A stretch of DNA of 64,000 nt from NCBI GenBank assembly GCA_963836085.1, contig CAWIHT010000014.1, forward strand, positions 1 to 64,000. Reading direction: 5' to 3'. The position numbers and the translations under genes are program-made. Origin of the DNA: JAHEEL01 sp963836085. Lineage in GTDB: Bacteria; Actinomycetota; Acidimicrobiia; Spongiisociales; UBA5794. The notes beneath the pieces were generated by a model. The model was not told the origin of the DNA, did no database searches, and was given only the letters and a program-made list of their open reading frames with translations. Below, one piece after another: positions 19,258 to 29,081 of this stretch; the stretch's first letter is position 1; the number at the start of each line of letters is the position of its first letter.

Positions 19258-19971
19258 ATGCATCGCATGCAACCCGGCGACGTGATCTCATACCTTGAAA
19301 TGTGCACCAGAGAAGGGGCCTCGCTTCAGCGTGGAATGAACTTCCAGCTCGGTACCGATCACAGTGTGGTCCTGATGAGTGTTCGTCCTGGTGCCCCCTA
19401 TCACGATGAGGTCATCGACGAGGGTCGAACGCTCATCTACGAGGGCCATGATGAACCGAGCTCGTCCCGCGTGCCAGATCCGAAGATTGCCGATCAGCCA
19501 CTCCGGACTCCGAACGGAACGCTCACGCAAAACGGCCGCTTCTATCGGGCAGCGGAGAGCTACCGGAATGGAAACAGTGCGGCCGAACGAGTGCGCGTCT
19601 ACGAGAAGGTCCGCCAGGGGATTTGGGTGTACGCGGGGCTCTTTCACCTTGTGGATGCCTGGCTTGAGGAGTCAAATGGACGGCGGGTGTGCAAGTTCAA
19701 GCTCTCGCTCGTCGAGGGCGCACTCGACATGGACCTTCCGGACGACGAGGGCCGTATCCAGGATCTCGCACACACTCGGGTCATCCCCACGCATGTGCGC
19801 CTAGCGGTTTGGGCCCGGGACCGGGGCCAATGTGTGGAATGCGCGGCAACGGAGAACCTGCATTTCGACCACATCATCCCATACTCCAAGGGTGGCTCGT
19901 CGCTCACCGCTGAGAACGTCCAGCTCCTGTGCGCCCGACACAATCTGGCGAAACGGGATCACATCGGGTAG
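19258..19971 (+). CDS. SRA/YDG-like plus HNH modification-dependent endonuclease
   Basis: 237 aa. The N-terminal half (about 25-140) resembles the SRA/YDG domain of modification-dependent restriction enzymes: VVLMSVRPGAPYHDEV, TLIYEGHDEP, ADQPLRTPNGTLTQNG, then VRVYEKVRQGIWVYAGLFHLVDAW. The C-terminal part is a typical HNH domain with Cys192/Cys195, FDHIIPYSKGG (Asp204-His205), and Cys225 with His228-Asn229. Such proteins recognise modified cytosines and cut nearby (type IV restriction). No cognate methylase is adjacent, as expected for that class. The ATG at 19267 is an equally possible start. The target modification is not predictable here. Confidence 0.82.
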   Translation: MHRMQPGDVISYLEMCTREGASLQRGMNFQLGTDHSVVLMSVRPGAPYHDEVIDEGRTLIYEGHDEPSSSRVPDPKIADQPLRTPNGTLTQNGRFYRAAESYRNGNSAAERVRVYEKVRQGIWVYAGLFHLVDAWLEESNGRRVCKFKLSLVEGALDMDLPDDEGRIQDLAHTRVIPTHVRLAVWARDRGQCVECAATENLHFDHIIPYSKGGSSLTAENVQLLCARHNLAKRDHIG

Positions 19972-20075
19972 ACGCCAGATCTAGGTCGCCGCCGAGTTGC
20001 GCGACGCTCGCGCAGCGGGCCGAGACAGTGTCTGGGAGTGCCAGCGCAACTGGCGGTCGAACTCCCCGTGTCCGT

Positions 20076-20585
20076 CTACGACTCGCACCCAATTCCGTCC
20101 TTGTCCCCATCGAAGCGATGCGGGTCCGGGGGAAGGACCGTGAACCGCTTTCGACTGATGTCGCCACAGTTCAAGTCCGGCGGTGACGGCGGAATGCAGA
20201 AGTCCGGATACGACGGGTGACAGTTCTGCTGGACTGTGGTGGTGGTCGTGGGAGCCGCAGTAGTTGTGGTTGTAGGCGGTGTCGTCGTCGTGGTTGTCGG
20301 AGGAATCGTGGTTGTGGTCGTTTGAGCAACAGTGGTGGTCGTTACTGGGGCAGTGGTGGTCGTCACTGGGGCAGCAGTTGTCGTGGTAGTCGGAGCAGAG
20401 GTCGTTGATGCCGGTTCGGACGAAGTCGTCGCAATCGGCACGGCGGCGGCAACCGGCGCTGGCTCGACGGCTCCCGATCCGCTTTCGCCGATGAGACCCC
20501 CCGCCACACTGAGTGCGACAACCCCTCCAGCGACGCCCATCGCAGACTTCTGCCAGACGCTTCGATTGCCCCACCAGGTGGACAT
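20076..20585 (-). CDS. Exported Excalibur-domain protein
   Basis: 169 aa. Residues about 15-35 form a signal or anchor helix, followed by a long Thr-rich spacer (about 50-118). The C-terminal 50 residues form an Excalibur calcium-binding domain, with Cys pairs and the diagnostic ending FDGDKDGIGCE. Its ATG overlaps the stop of the MazG-like gene (TGATG), so translation is probably coupled. It is odd for a secreted protein to be third in an operon with a nucleotide pyrophosphohydrolase and a helicase-nuclease. The domain assignment is firm; the partnership is inference. Confidence 0.85.
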   Translation of the reverse strand: MSTWWGNRSVWQKSAMGVAGGVVALSVAGGLIGESGSGAVEPAPVAAAVPIATTSSEPASTTSAPTTTTTAAPVTTTTAPVTTTTVAQTTTTTIPPTTTTTTPPTTTTTAAPTTTTTVQQNCHPSYPDFCIPPSPPDLNCGDISRKRFTVLPPDPHRFDGDKDGIGCES

Positions 20586-21067
20586 CAGATCTCGCCTGCG
20601 AACGATCGGTTCAGGTGCGGTTCCATTGATGTGCTATCGGCATCAAGGAGGCAGATAGTGAGGTCATCGCTGAGAATGCCGGTATGACCTGGACCAATCG
20701 ACAGCGAGAGACCGGTCGCTACCGCTTCTCGGCACTCCCCCGCACCTCGTTCTGCTGGGTACCGAGCGGCGTTCTCCTCGAACTTGGCCCAGAAGGCGTC
20801 GTTCAAGTCGATCTCGAGAAGGTCGGCAATACGCACGACGTACTGCAGGATGTCGACGAGTTCCTCGCCGACATGCTGGAGCACCTGCCCGTCGACGTCT
20901 CCCGACTCGCCTGGAGTCAGCCATTGGAAGATCTCGAGCAATTCGCCCACCTCGCCGGCGAGCGCCATCGAGAGGTTCTTCGGGGTGTGAAACTGCTCCC
21001 AGTCGCGTTCGGCGGCGAAGACTCGTAGGTGTTCAGCCACCTTGTTCAGATCCAACGGCTCGGTCAC
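20585..21067 (-). CDS. MazG-like nucleotide pyrophosphohydrolase
   Basis: 160 aa, all-alpha NTP pyrophosphohydrolase of the MazG/RS21-C6 type. The metal-binding signature is visible as EVGELLE (about 38-44) and EELVDIL (about 68-74), after the substrate-region helix FHTPKNLSMAL. The family core normally ends after a phrase like FEENAARYPAER, near residue 105. Here about 50 extra residues follow, possibly from a lost stop codon. The GTG start overlaps the end of the upstream DUF2075 gene (GTGA) and the stop overlaps the next start (TGATG). Likely reaction: NTP or dNTP to NMP plus PPi. Confidence 0.88.
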   Translation of the reverse strand: MTEPLDLNKVAEHLRVFAAERDWEQFHTPKNLSMALAGEVGELLEIFQWLTPGESGDVDGQVLQHVGEELVDILQYVVRIADLLEIDLNDAFWAKFEENAARYPAERGAGECREAVATGLSLSIGPGHTGILSDDLTICLLDADSTSMEPHLNRSFAGEI

Positions 21068-23016
21068 GCCTCCACCTCCTCCGCTACCCCGGCTCCCTGT
21101 TCTGCCGCCGCCGCGTCCGCGAACATACTGCGACGCACCGCTTGGAAGTCGACCCTCGACTCGAAGAACTTCCGGGTCGGCTCATCTTCGAAGTAGATGT
21201 AGCAGCCCTTCATACCTCGGGTCAGGAGAACCCGATATGTCTGCTTGACAAGTTCCGTGAATCGGTCGTCGTCCTTCTCTCGCTTGACCATGCTGTCCTT
21301 CGAGAACTCTCGCTGCCCGATCCAGCCCTCGCGGCCTCGATGCACGAGGTCCCTGCCGAAGATGACGCCTACGTAGTCGACTTCGAATCCCTGGGCTGTG
21401 TAGACACAGCCCACTTGATCCAGACCTCCGGGTTCCGAGACCCAGAAGTCTGACTTCGGAATGCCCTTCGCGAGGCCCGTAGCACCGGACTTGGCGTTCC
21501 ACGGCATCGACCAATCTGGCAACTGAACGTCATGTACGAGTGTGCCGTCGTCATTGGGGACTGACCACGGCCAGCAGAAGCCGGCGACCAACCGCGCGGA
21601 CTGGCCCGTCGCGGCCTTCTGGTTGATCAGCGCCTGGAGTTCCCCAGGCGAATCGACAATGTCGAAATCGAAGGCGGCGTCACCCTCCCACAGAACGCTC
21701 GTAGTCCGGCGAAGGTCCAGCGTGTTGTCGACCCAGGAGACGAATCCGTCGGACCCTCCGCATCGGAACTGAATGTCGAGCTCGTACTCCAAGAGCTCCG
21801 CACCCATCTTGGCTGCGTGGGACTTGATGAGATCCTTGCTCCCAACCTCGCCCGGCCGCACGACCTGGAGATCGTCAATGAAGAACACCGCCACCTTCGC
21901 AGTGTCGATCAGTTCCTCGATCTGGGGGCGGGTGGACCGGTTCGCCTTCTTGGTGAACCGATTGTTGCTGGACTCGCGTATCCGGTGAGCTTCGTCGCAG
22001 ATCAATACGTCGAGGGTGTTCGGGTCGGCCGTGGCGTAGGTGTTGAAGTAGTTGAATTGGGCGGAGGCTTGCTTCCCGACCTTCTTGCGGATGTTCGAGG
22101 TGAAGGCTCTCGATCCCGTTGCATGCTGCGTGCTGTATCCGTTGGCGGATAGCTCTGCGACGAGGTTCAAGGCGATGACCGACTTCCCTGTGCCGGGCCC
22201 TCCGTCGACAATGAACACCGAGTTGCCAGCCTTCTGGTGTTGCTCGGCAACCTTGGCGATGACCGTGTTGAACACCACCTTCTGTTCATCGAGCAGGACG
22301 TACGTCGGTTCGCCCTTGATCATCTGTGCGGTGTGGTCGAGGAGCTTCTTCGAGGGGTGGTACTTGCCGGCCAGGATGCGGTCCAGCACCGGCACCCCGT
22401 TGCCACCTCCGAGCCGCTCGTCCAGGTGGGTCGCCAGTGACGAGATCTGGTCTCCGGTGAAGACGGGATAGACCTGCAGCAAATCGGCGTGACGTGGAGC
22501 GAACACCTCATCGTCGTCATCCCGGACCATGTTGTGCAGGAAGCTGCACGCCTGCAATCCGACCTCGTCCTCGGAGAACGTGCTGTGGGTGTCCTTCAGG
22601 TAGCGGTGATAGCCACCGACCTGCGCGGACGGATGGAGAACTTCACGCTTGCGTCCTCCAACGAACGTCAGCACACACTCCTCGGCCGTCGACGGCGACG
22701 ACTCACTCCACTGCTTGAGTTCAACGATGACGGCGTTCGATCTGCCTTCTGGGGTCGTACCCGAGATGAGAACGTCGAGCCGGCGCGAGGCAAGCGGCAA
22801 CTGCCACTCGACGACGACGCCGTGATCGTTGAGCCCGGCGAGTTGCACGGCATCAGCCATTGCCCGCAGCGAGTTGCGCCACGACGCCACCTCGCTCTTC
22901 GGCGCCTCGTACCGAAATGCCTGGACGAACGATGCGGAGACCTTGTCAGCGATCAGGTTCTGCGTGGCGTCGGAGACAAACTCGGTGGATGTGCCGGTGT
23001 AGAGATGCATCGGCAT
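21064..23016 (-). CDS. DUF2075 (Schlafen-type) helicase with N-terminal PD-(D/E)XK-like region
   Basis: 650 aa. The N-terminal region carries a nuclease-like signature: RRLDVLISG (Asp81), then VIVELKQW (Glu99-x-Lys101). The ATPase core has Walker A GGPGTGKS (272-279), Walker B/DEAH as LICDEAHR (341-344), a sensor-type FIDDLQVV, and C-terminal motifs CVYTAQGFEVDYVGV and YRVLLTRGMKGC. This is the DUF2075 arrangement seen in DNA/RNA helicases grouped with Schlafen proteins and often found in defence islands. It is the first gene of a three-gene operon with overlapping ends. A nuclease-helicase acting on foreign nucleic acid is plausible but unproven. Confidence 0.88.
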   Translation of the reverse strand: MPMHLYTGTSTEFVSDATQNLIADKVSASFVQAFRYEAPKSEVASWRNSLRAMADAVQLAGLNDHGVVVEWQLPLASRRLDVLISGTTPEGRSNAVIVELKQWSESSPSTAEECVLTFVGGRKREVLHPSAQVGGYHRYLKDTHSTFSEDEVGLQACSFLHNMVRDDDDEVFAPRHADLLQVYPVFTGDQISSLATHLDERLGGGNGVPVLDRILAGKYHPSKKLLDHTAQMIKGEPTYVLLDEQKVVFNTVIAKVAEQHQKAGNSVFIVDGGPGTGKSVIALNLVAELSANGYSTQHATGSRAFTSNIRKKVGKQASAQFNYFNTYATADPNTLDVLICDEAHRIRESSNNRFTKKANRSTRPQIEELIDTAKVAVFFIDDLQVVRPGEVGSKDLIKSHAAKMGAELLEYELDIQFRCGGSDGFVSWVDNTLDLRRTTSVLWEGDAAFDFDIVDSPGELQALINQKAATGQSARLVAGFCWPWSVPNDDGTLVHDVQLPDWSMPWNAKSGATGLAKGIPKSDFWVSEPGGLDQVGCVYTAQGFEVDYVGVIFGRDLVHRGREGWIGQREFSKDSMVKREKDDDRFTELVKQTYRVLLTRGMKGCYIYFEDEPTRKFFESRVDFQAVRRSMFADAAAAEQGAGVAEEVEA

Positions 23017-23544
23017 GCGAGGTTAGTTGGAGGACTCGGTCTGATCACCGAGCACGGACCGAGTTCCACGCTTCTCGCCAGCAGCGTCGAGAAGGTGGAT
23101 TCTCACGTCAGGCGGCCGTTGCTCGTCCATGGCACGTTGGGCGCCACTGCATCGATGGAAGCGAATGAAGTGTTGGCAAGGGAGGCTTGCCGCACCGAGC
23201 TCCTGAGGATGGTTGATGTGACCTCCCCGGCTTCGCCCCGTACTCGGGGGCCCGGTGGAGGCGGGTCGCGCAAGCTCCGCAACCGATTCTTCGACCACGG
23301 AGGCCGCCAACTCCGGTGGGCCCAAGGCAGCAGACGATCCGCGCCCTTCCAATGGAAGAGTCCTCTCAGCCCGGTTGGCGCAACTCGAACCCCTGGTGTC
23401 CTGATCCGTAGCTCGGTAGCGAGACGAACCGGAAAGCCTCGGGATCACACAGATCGACCTGGTTCGTTTGATTCGATTCGGAGCCAATCGCACCACAAAG
23501 CGAAAAGCAGGGGCACGACAAGAGAGAACTCCTAGCATTGTTGG
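23017..23544. other. Intergenic region at the border between two island modules
   Basis: About 530 bp between the DUF2075 operon (leftward) and the TcmP gene (rightward). It must contain both promoters. Long open frames exist on both strands but their composition is not protein-like and no ribosome site fits. A T-loop-like string near 23370 was checked and does not fold as a tRNA. Confidence 0.35.
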
Positions 23545-24634
23545 GTGAGCGACACTGTCTGGGCACTCGAACCCCATACCCGTGCGAAGCACGAAATCCT
23601 ACGCCGATACCTCGCCGCTTGGTACCCGATCATGGCGAGCAACCAGCTCAGAATCGTCTACCTCGACGGATTCGCGGGTCCGGGCGTGTACGAAACGGGT
23701 GAGGTAGGTTCACCGAATCATCGCGTTGGAGACTCTGCTGGACTCCGCAGCCTTGACCATGCCGGGGCGAGGGTTCACGTTCCTCTTCATGGAGGAACGA
23801 AAGGATCGGGCGGAACGTCTCGAAGCGGAGATCGAAACGCTGTGGTCACGCTCCGGAGCGAAACCAACGAACGTTGGCGTGGATGTCTGGAATACAACCT
23901 TTCAGCATGGTGTAGATGGCATCCTCGACATCCTGTCCGGCGAGCGGCTCGCTCCAACCTTTGCGTTTGTAGACCCGTTCGGGTGGTCCGGGGCACCGAT
24001 GGAGGTGATGGCTGCTCTCCTGAACAGCAAGTGCGAGCTCCTCTTCACGTTCATCTACGATCAGACGAGTCGTTTCATTGGGCATACCAACGAGAAGGTC
24101 ATCGCCCACCTGGAAGGCCTCTTCGGTTCCTCAGGTTTCAGAGACGCATCTTCCCTCAGCGGCGAGGAACGAAAGCTCTCTCTCTTGGGACTGTTTGAAT
24201 CCCAGCTACGGGATGACGCTGGGTTCGAGTATGTGCATTCGTTCGAGATGATCAACGAGCGCGGCAAGACCCCATACTTCCTCATCCACGCCAGCAATCA
24301 CATCAAGGGCGCTGAGAAGATCAAAGACGTGCTCTGGAGTATGGACCCGACCGGTGACTTCACGTACTCGTCGTTGATCGATGGCCGGCAGATGCGTTTC
24401 AACGACGAGATCGACATTGGACCTCTCGTGGAAGCGATGACTCGCGAGTTCGGCGGTGGCTCGGCGCCGATCAGGACAGTGGAGGACTTCGTTATCGGCG
24501 ACACGCCGTTCGCCAAGAAGCATGCTCGACAGGCACTCAAGATCCTGGAAGCATCTGAGAAGATCACCGTCGCGAACCGTCGAAGGCGCAATACTTACCC
24601 ACCAGGCAGTTCAATCACCTTTGGGCGGTTCTAG
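23545..24634 (+). pseudogene. tcmP: Three-Cys-motif partner protein TcmP, one frameshift
   Basis: About 363 codons match the TcmP family: the N-terminal WALEPHTRAKHEILRRYLAAW and IVYLDGFAGPGVYETGE, then, after a frame change near 23715, IALETLLDSA and FAFVDPFGWSGAP. The expected family phrase GSPIIALE is restored if one A is removed from the AA in CCGAATCATC. The break is therefore a single-base insertion, either a real mutation or a sequencing error. The C-terminal half is fully open to 24634. It lies directly upstream of the three-Cys-motif gene. The molecular function of the family is not established. Confidence 0.8.
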
Positions 24635-24696
24635 GGCGACGGCGACGGCGCTGTGTCGGGGCCACTCAACTCAGCCATGCCAAGAGGGAGGCGCGG

Positions 24697-25446
24697 ATGA
24701 GCAAGACCGGAATCGAGTGGACCGAACACACCTGGAATCCCGTGACAGGCTGCGACAAGGTATCCCCGGGGTGCGACAACTGCTACGCAGAGCGCATGGC
24801 CCATCGATTGCAGGCCATGGGTTCGAGTCGCTACGCAGACGCCTTCCAGTTGACTCTCCATGAGGACAAGATCGACGAACCGTTGCACTGGGGCAAGCCG
24901 CGGATGGTGTTTGTCAATTCGATGTCCGACCTATTCCATCCCGCGATACCGGATGATTTCCTGTGGCGAGTGCTTGCGGTCATGTCGGAGGCCACGCGGC
25001 ACACATTCCAAGTCCTGACGAAGCGGCCCCAGAGGGCAGCGCTGCTCCTCGAGGGTCAGCGGCTACCCGACAACATCTGGCTTGGTACGAGCATCGAAAC
25101 TGAGACATATGCATTTCGAGCCGACCACCTACGAAGAGTGGCTGTGGCGACACGCTTCCTCTCTTGCGAGCCACTGCTAGGACCTTTGAGCAACCTCGAT
25201 CTGAGTGGCATCTCCTGGATCATCGTCGGAGGAGAATCAGGCCCGGGGCATCGGCGGATGCAATCGGCGTGGGCACGCGATCTTCGAGACCAGGCGACCG
25301 CATCCGGTACCTCATTCTTCTTCAAGCAGTGGGGCGGTCACACGTCCAAGGCAGGCGGTCGAAACCTTGATGGCCGCGAGTGGCTCGAGTTGCCCACCGT
25401 GCGCGGGCGGCACGCAACTCAATCTCAGGCGGCTTCCAACCGATAG
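24697..25446 (+). CDS. Three-Cys-motif protein, phage Gp37/Gp68 (DUF5131) family
   Basis: 249 aa. The defining Cys cluster is near the N-terminus: GCDKVSPGCDNCYAER, that is Cys19-x6-Cys26-x2-Cys29. Typical phrases follow (VNSMSDLFHPAIPDDF, FQVLTKRP, IWLGTSIE, FLSCEPLLGPL, WIIVGGESGPGHR). The cluster resembles radical-SAM iron-sulphur sites, and distant relationship to that superfamily has been suggested for such proteins. It is preceded by GGGAGG and lies 60 bp after TcmP, the family's recurrent neighbour. Members occur in phages, plasmids and integrated elements. The reaction is unknown. Confidence 0.92.
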   Translation: MSKTGIEWTEHTWNPVTGCDKVSPGCDNCYAERMAHRLQAMGSSRYADAFQLTLHEDKIDEPLHWGKPRMVFVNSMSDLFHPAIPDDFLWRVLAVMSEATRHTFQVLTKRPQRAALLLEGQRLPDNIWLGTSIETETYAFRADHLRRVAVATRFLSCEPLLGPLSNLDLSGISWIIVGGESGPGHRRMQSAWARDLRDQATASGTSFFFKQWGGHTSKAGGRNLDGREWLELPTVRGRHATQSQAASNR

Positions 25447-25499
25447 CAAGGCATGAACACCTCGCCGACGCCCACAGAAGTGATCTCGGGCACAACACT

Positions 25500-26653
25500 A
25501 TGAACATTGTCGCGATCGTCGGCAATGGTGCCTCAATCGTCTACAACCCTTCCTTCGCCCTCGGAGCGCTCACCTATGAGGTGCTCGATCGATTCAGCAG
25601 CGAGAGCGTGAATGCCTTCACCGTGGAGCGAACCCTCTCTGATCTGGCCCGGGCAGCTCGAACTTCGGGGTTGAGCGACGGGTTGTCTTTCGAGGAGCTG
25701 CTCGGGCCATTCGATCGAATGGCCGATGGAATCGATGCAATGCGAAACGTCGCTCGCTACGTGCCAGGCGGCCTCAGGTATCGTGATGATCTCGAATCCG
25801 CGACGGTATTCGGACGAAAACTGTATCGCCGCTCGGTGGGCACGGCGCTCCAAGTGATCGCAGAACTGAGCCACGATCAGGGTCCTGATCCGCTAGCGGA
25901 GTCGGGCAAACTCATCGGGTACCTTGCAGACCTCGTATCGGGCGGTGGCGTTGTTCGGGCGTTCACGTTGAACTACGACTGCCTCGTTGATTCCGCTGCA
26001 CTTGAGCTGCACGAAGATGCGCAATCACCAATCTGCCTGAGCGATATGGCTGACGGGAGGCATCAATCGGACATCGACATCCTCAGATCAGGCGACTACA
26101 GATCAGCGTCGGCTCTCCCCCTCAGAAGCTCTGACGAGGAGTACCTCGGTGGACCTTCGGCCATCGTCGTATACCACCTTCACGGCGCGCTCGACTGGGT
26201 TCGCGACCACAGTGGCAAGGTCTGGAAGATCAAATCTGTCGATCACCTGCGAGCGGCCAACTTCTGGCATCGGTATCCGCGAGGCGGCGCATTGGTCTCT
26301 CCTGTCGTTGTTCTCACAGATCAGAAGGCGCACTACATCGAGGGTGACCCGTTCGCATGGGCCTACCGGAGGCTTCCGTACGGTGTTGGGACCTCAGCGA
26401 CGTGCCCCCTGACCTCGTGCTTATTGCTGGCTATGGCTTCGGAGACCTACCACTGAACCTCGCCCTCGCCGAAACCCTCCCTCTGACCAACTGCCCCATC
26501 GTGGTGATAGGAAAGGCAGAGAGTCGGACAGGCCTGCGTCGAGTTGTCCTGAGCGGACTCGGGCTTCGGGGATCAGAGCAACGGTCCGTGGCCGGTCGTC
26601 TGCAAGTGCTGATTGAGGGCCTGCCGGACTCATTGTCTCAGATTCAGATCTGA
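25500..26653 (+). pseudogene. SIR2-like domain protein, one frameshift near the C-terminus
   Basis: About 384 codons. The N-terminus MNIVAIVGNGASIVYN and later FTLNYDCLVD and VVYHLHGALDW are the nucleotide-binding and catalytic-type segments of SIR2-like proteins found in bacterial defence genes. Some members of that group hydrolyse NAD+. The frame changes near 26375, and the C-terminus (DLVLIAGYGFGDLPLNLALAE) continues in another frame to 26653. Adding one T to the TT of GGCTTCCGTA restores RRL-SVRCWDL and the full protein. The ATG at 25500 lies 54 bp after the three-Cys gene, so all three genes may be co-transcribed. Confidence 0.72.
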
Positions 26654-27163
26654 GTACCGGCAAAGGGTTGGGCGGGGAAACAGAAGGTCGGCCAAGACTC
26701 CTGGGTTGGAATGGGTCCAGCCTCTGGTCAGCCAATCTGGATGACGAGGCGCCTCGGATCGGGCCAGGGGCGCGGGAGAGGCGAGCGATTCCTCCTCGTC
26801 GAATGTGTCGACAAGGGTGGCACGACTAGCCTCGAAACTCGTCGTCAATCGTCCACCGCTAGGCCGCACCACAAGGAAACGCGTGATGCCGTCCCAGAAC
26901 CTTCTCCGTACGCAGGCTCCTTCATCCAACCACGCTTTTCGTCAGAAGCGTCGCATCAAGTTCCGATCGGCGGATCTGCTGTCGCCCAGCGCGCACGCCG
27001 GGAGTTGGACGTGACCTCAACCAAGTCAGCAACCGCCGAGTGACGCCACCTCAACTCCACCACTCAACGGAACACTGCCAAGGTCAGGGGTCTCGTGAGG
27101 TCTGGCAGTCAGTCCTGGCGCTGTGGGGATTGGTAGCCTCTGTTGAGCGATTGGAGGATCGCG
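26654..27163. other. Intergenic region at the right edge of the island
   Basis: About 510 bp. A minus-strand open frame (26630-26929) contains GITRFLVVRPSGGRL and could be a gene fragment, but it lacks a ribosome site and any family I recognise. No attachment-site repeat was found that matches the left edge near 18 kb. Confidence 0.3.
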
Positions 27164-28645
27164 ATGACCAGGCTGGAGATTCAGAACCCGCGGACGGGGC
27201 GGTGGTCGGGTCGGTGCCGGTCGCAACTCCGGATGAGGTCCGAACTGCTGTCGAGGACGCTCGCGGGGCCTTCGTCGATTGGTCTGCGTTGAGCCACGCC
27301 GAGCGGCGACCGTTCCTGAAGGCGTTCAAGCGTGTCGTGGTCGCCAATGCAGACCACATCGCCGATGTGGTGTGTTCCGAGACGGGGAAGGACCGTGTCG
27401 ACGCCTATACGAGTGACATCATGCCGGCGCTATCCGTCATGGATTACTACGCCCGGAAGGCCGGCGAGCTGCTCAAACCGGTCTCGGGGGGATGGTGGCC
27501 CTACCCCATGGTCAAGCGCTGGACCGAGTACCACCCACGAGGGGTGGTCGGGGCGATTACGCCGTGGAACGTCCCGTTCTTCCTGACGATGCTCCCGGTG
27601 TTCACCGCGGTAGCGGCCGGCAACGGGGTGGTGGCCAAACCATCAGAGATCACCCCGCTCAGTGGGCAACTGTGTGTTGAGCTCGCCGCCGAGGCCGGGT
27701 TGCCGAAGGGTCTGATACGAGTCGTGCATGGAGCCGGGGAGACGGGGCAGGCCCTGATTGCTGCGCCGGTGGATATCGTGTGGTTCACCGGTTCCACCGC
27801 CAACGGGCGCGCAGTGGCCGTCGCGGCGGCCGAGAGACTCATACCGGTCGTTCTTGAACTCGGTGGCAACGACGCGATGGTCGTTCTCGAGGACGCCGAC
27901 CTGCGAGCGGCCGCCCAGTGCGCAGTGTGGGCGGCCACCTACAACGCCGGTCAGATATGTATGTCCGTCGAGCGGGTCTATGTCCCCGAGTCCGTCTACG
28001 AACCGTTCCTTGCCGAGATCGATGCGGCCATGGAGAACGTCGCCGCCGGTACAGGTGACAATAGAGGATGTCGGCGCCATCACCGATCCCCGCCTACTCG
28101 ACGTGCTCGACCGTCAACTCGCAGATGCTGTGGCCAAGGGTGCCGAGATCCGATGGGGTGGATCCCGGGTCGAAGGAACCGAGGGGACCTTCTTCGCACC
28201 CACCGTGCTGACAAAGGTGGATCACTCGATGGACCTGATGCAGGGGGAGACTTTCGGTCCGGTGCTGCCGGTCATGGCAGTGCCGGACGAGGACACCGCT
28301 CTGCAGCTCGCAAACGCAGGGAGCTTCGGGCTGCATGGATCTGTGTGGTCGGCGGACAAGAAGCGCGCCGCGAGATGGGCCTCCAAGATCGAGTCCGGAA
28401 CTGTGGCCGTGAACGATCACCTCATCAATCCCTTCATCCCGGACCTCCCGTTCGGGGGGATCAAGGACTCGGGCTACGGCCGAGAACTGGGACCAGAAGG
28501 GATTCGAGAGTTCTGCTACATCAAGAGCATCACTTCACCGCGGCTGATTCCCACGACACGACTGTTGGGCGGCTTGCGATGGATGCCGCGTCGGCTCGGA
28601 GCCCGGTACTGGCGAGCCGTGGCGAAATCGCTATTCCGCTGGTGA
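27164..28645 (+). pseudogene. NAD(P)-dependent aldehyde dehydrogenase, two frameshifts
   Basis: About 494 codons of an ALDH-superfamily enzyme. The ATG at 27164 has GGAGG 6 bases upstream and reads MTRLEIQNPRTG. The frame changes near 27200 (in a G run, GACGGGGCGG) and again near 28050. Between them are the cofactor-binding region ITPWNVPFF, FTGSTANGRAV, the catalytic-base segment LELGGND and the catalytic Cys in AGQICMSVERVYV. After the second shift come GETFGPVLPV and PFGGIKDSGYGRELG. About 40 basic and hydrophobic residues extend the C-terminus. Without the two indels it would be a complete enzyme. The substrate is unknown; succinate semialdehyde-like relatives are one option. Confidence 0.85.
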
Positions 28646-29081
28646 CCGGGCCACCATCGGGGTGTCTGGCGGTTCTTCCCGGTGCGAGAGCAGTATCAGA
28701 GCTGCGCCGAGATTCACAACTCAAACGAAGCGCCTGATGCGAGAGAGTCTTCGCATGAATCCCGAGAGGCCTCTGGCATCACCTGCGCAAGCGTTTCGTC
28801 TCGACGCCTGCCCCCAAGGTGGCGCTCATCACGCCGCAAGCAGGAAGTGGCGGAACATCTACACCCTGTCGGAATCACCGACGGGCCACGGGGTGTCCGG
28901 CAGCGGCACCGGAAGGACGATCTGGCCGGGCGATGAAGCGGCTCAAGGGACCGGCCGGGCTGGTGGCGACCTGGCATTCGTCGATGCGCTCGACGCGCCG
29001 TACGAGGTGGGACAGTGGTGTGTCGGGTACGGGTACTGGCTGGGAGATCGGTCATCCGCGCCGGATCACGTGTGAGCCCAT
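28646..29081. other. Intergenic region between convergent genes
   Basis: About 435 bp between the aldehyde dehydrogenase gene (rightward) and the E1-beta gene (leftward). No gene is supported and no strong terminator hairpin was recognised. Confidence 0.35.

Noticed and set aside
23360..23430. tRNA-like T-loop string (TTCGA within a G-rich context on the minus strand)
   Set aside because: The flanking bases do not pair as a T-stem, and no anticodon arm or acceptor stem could be drawn.
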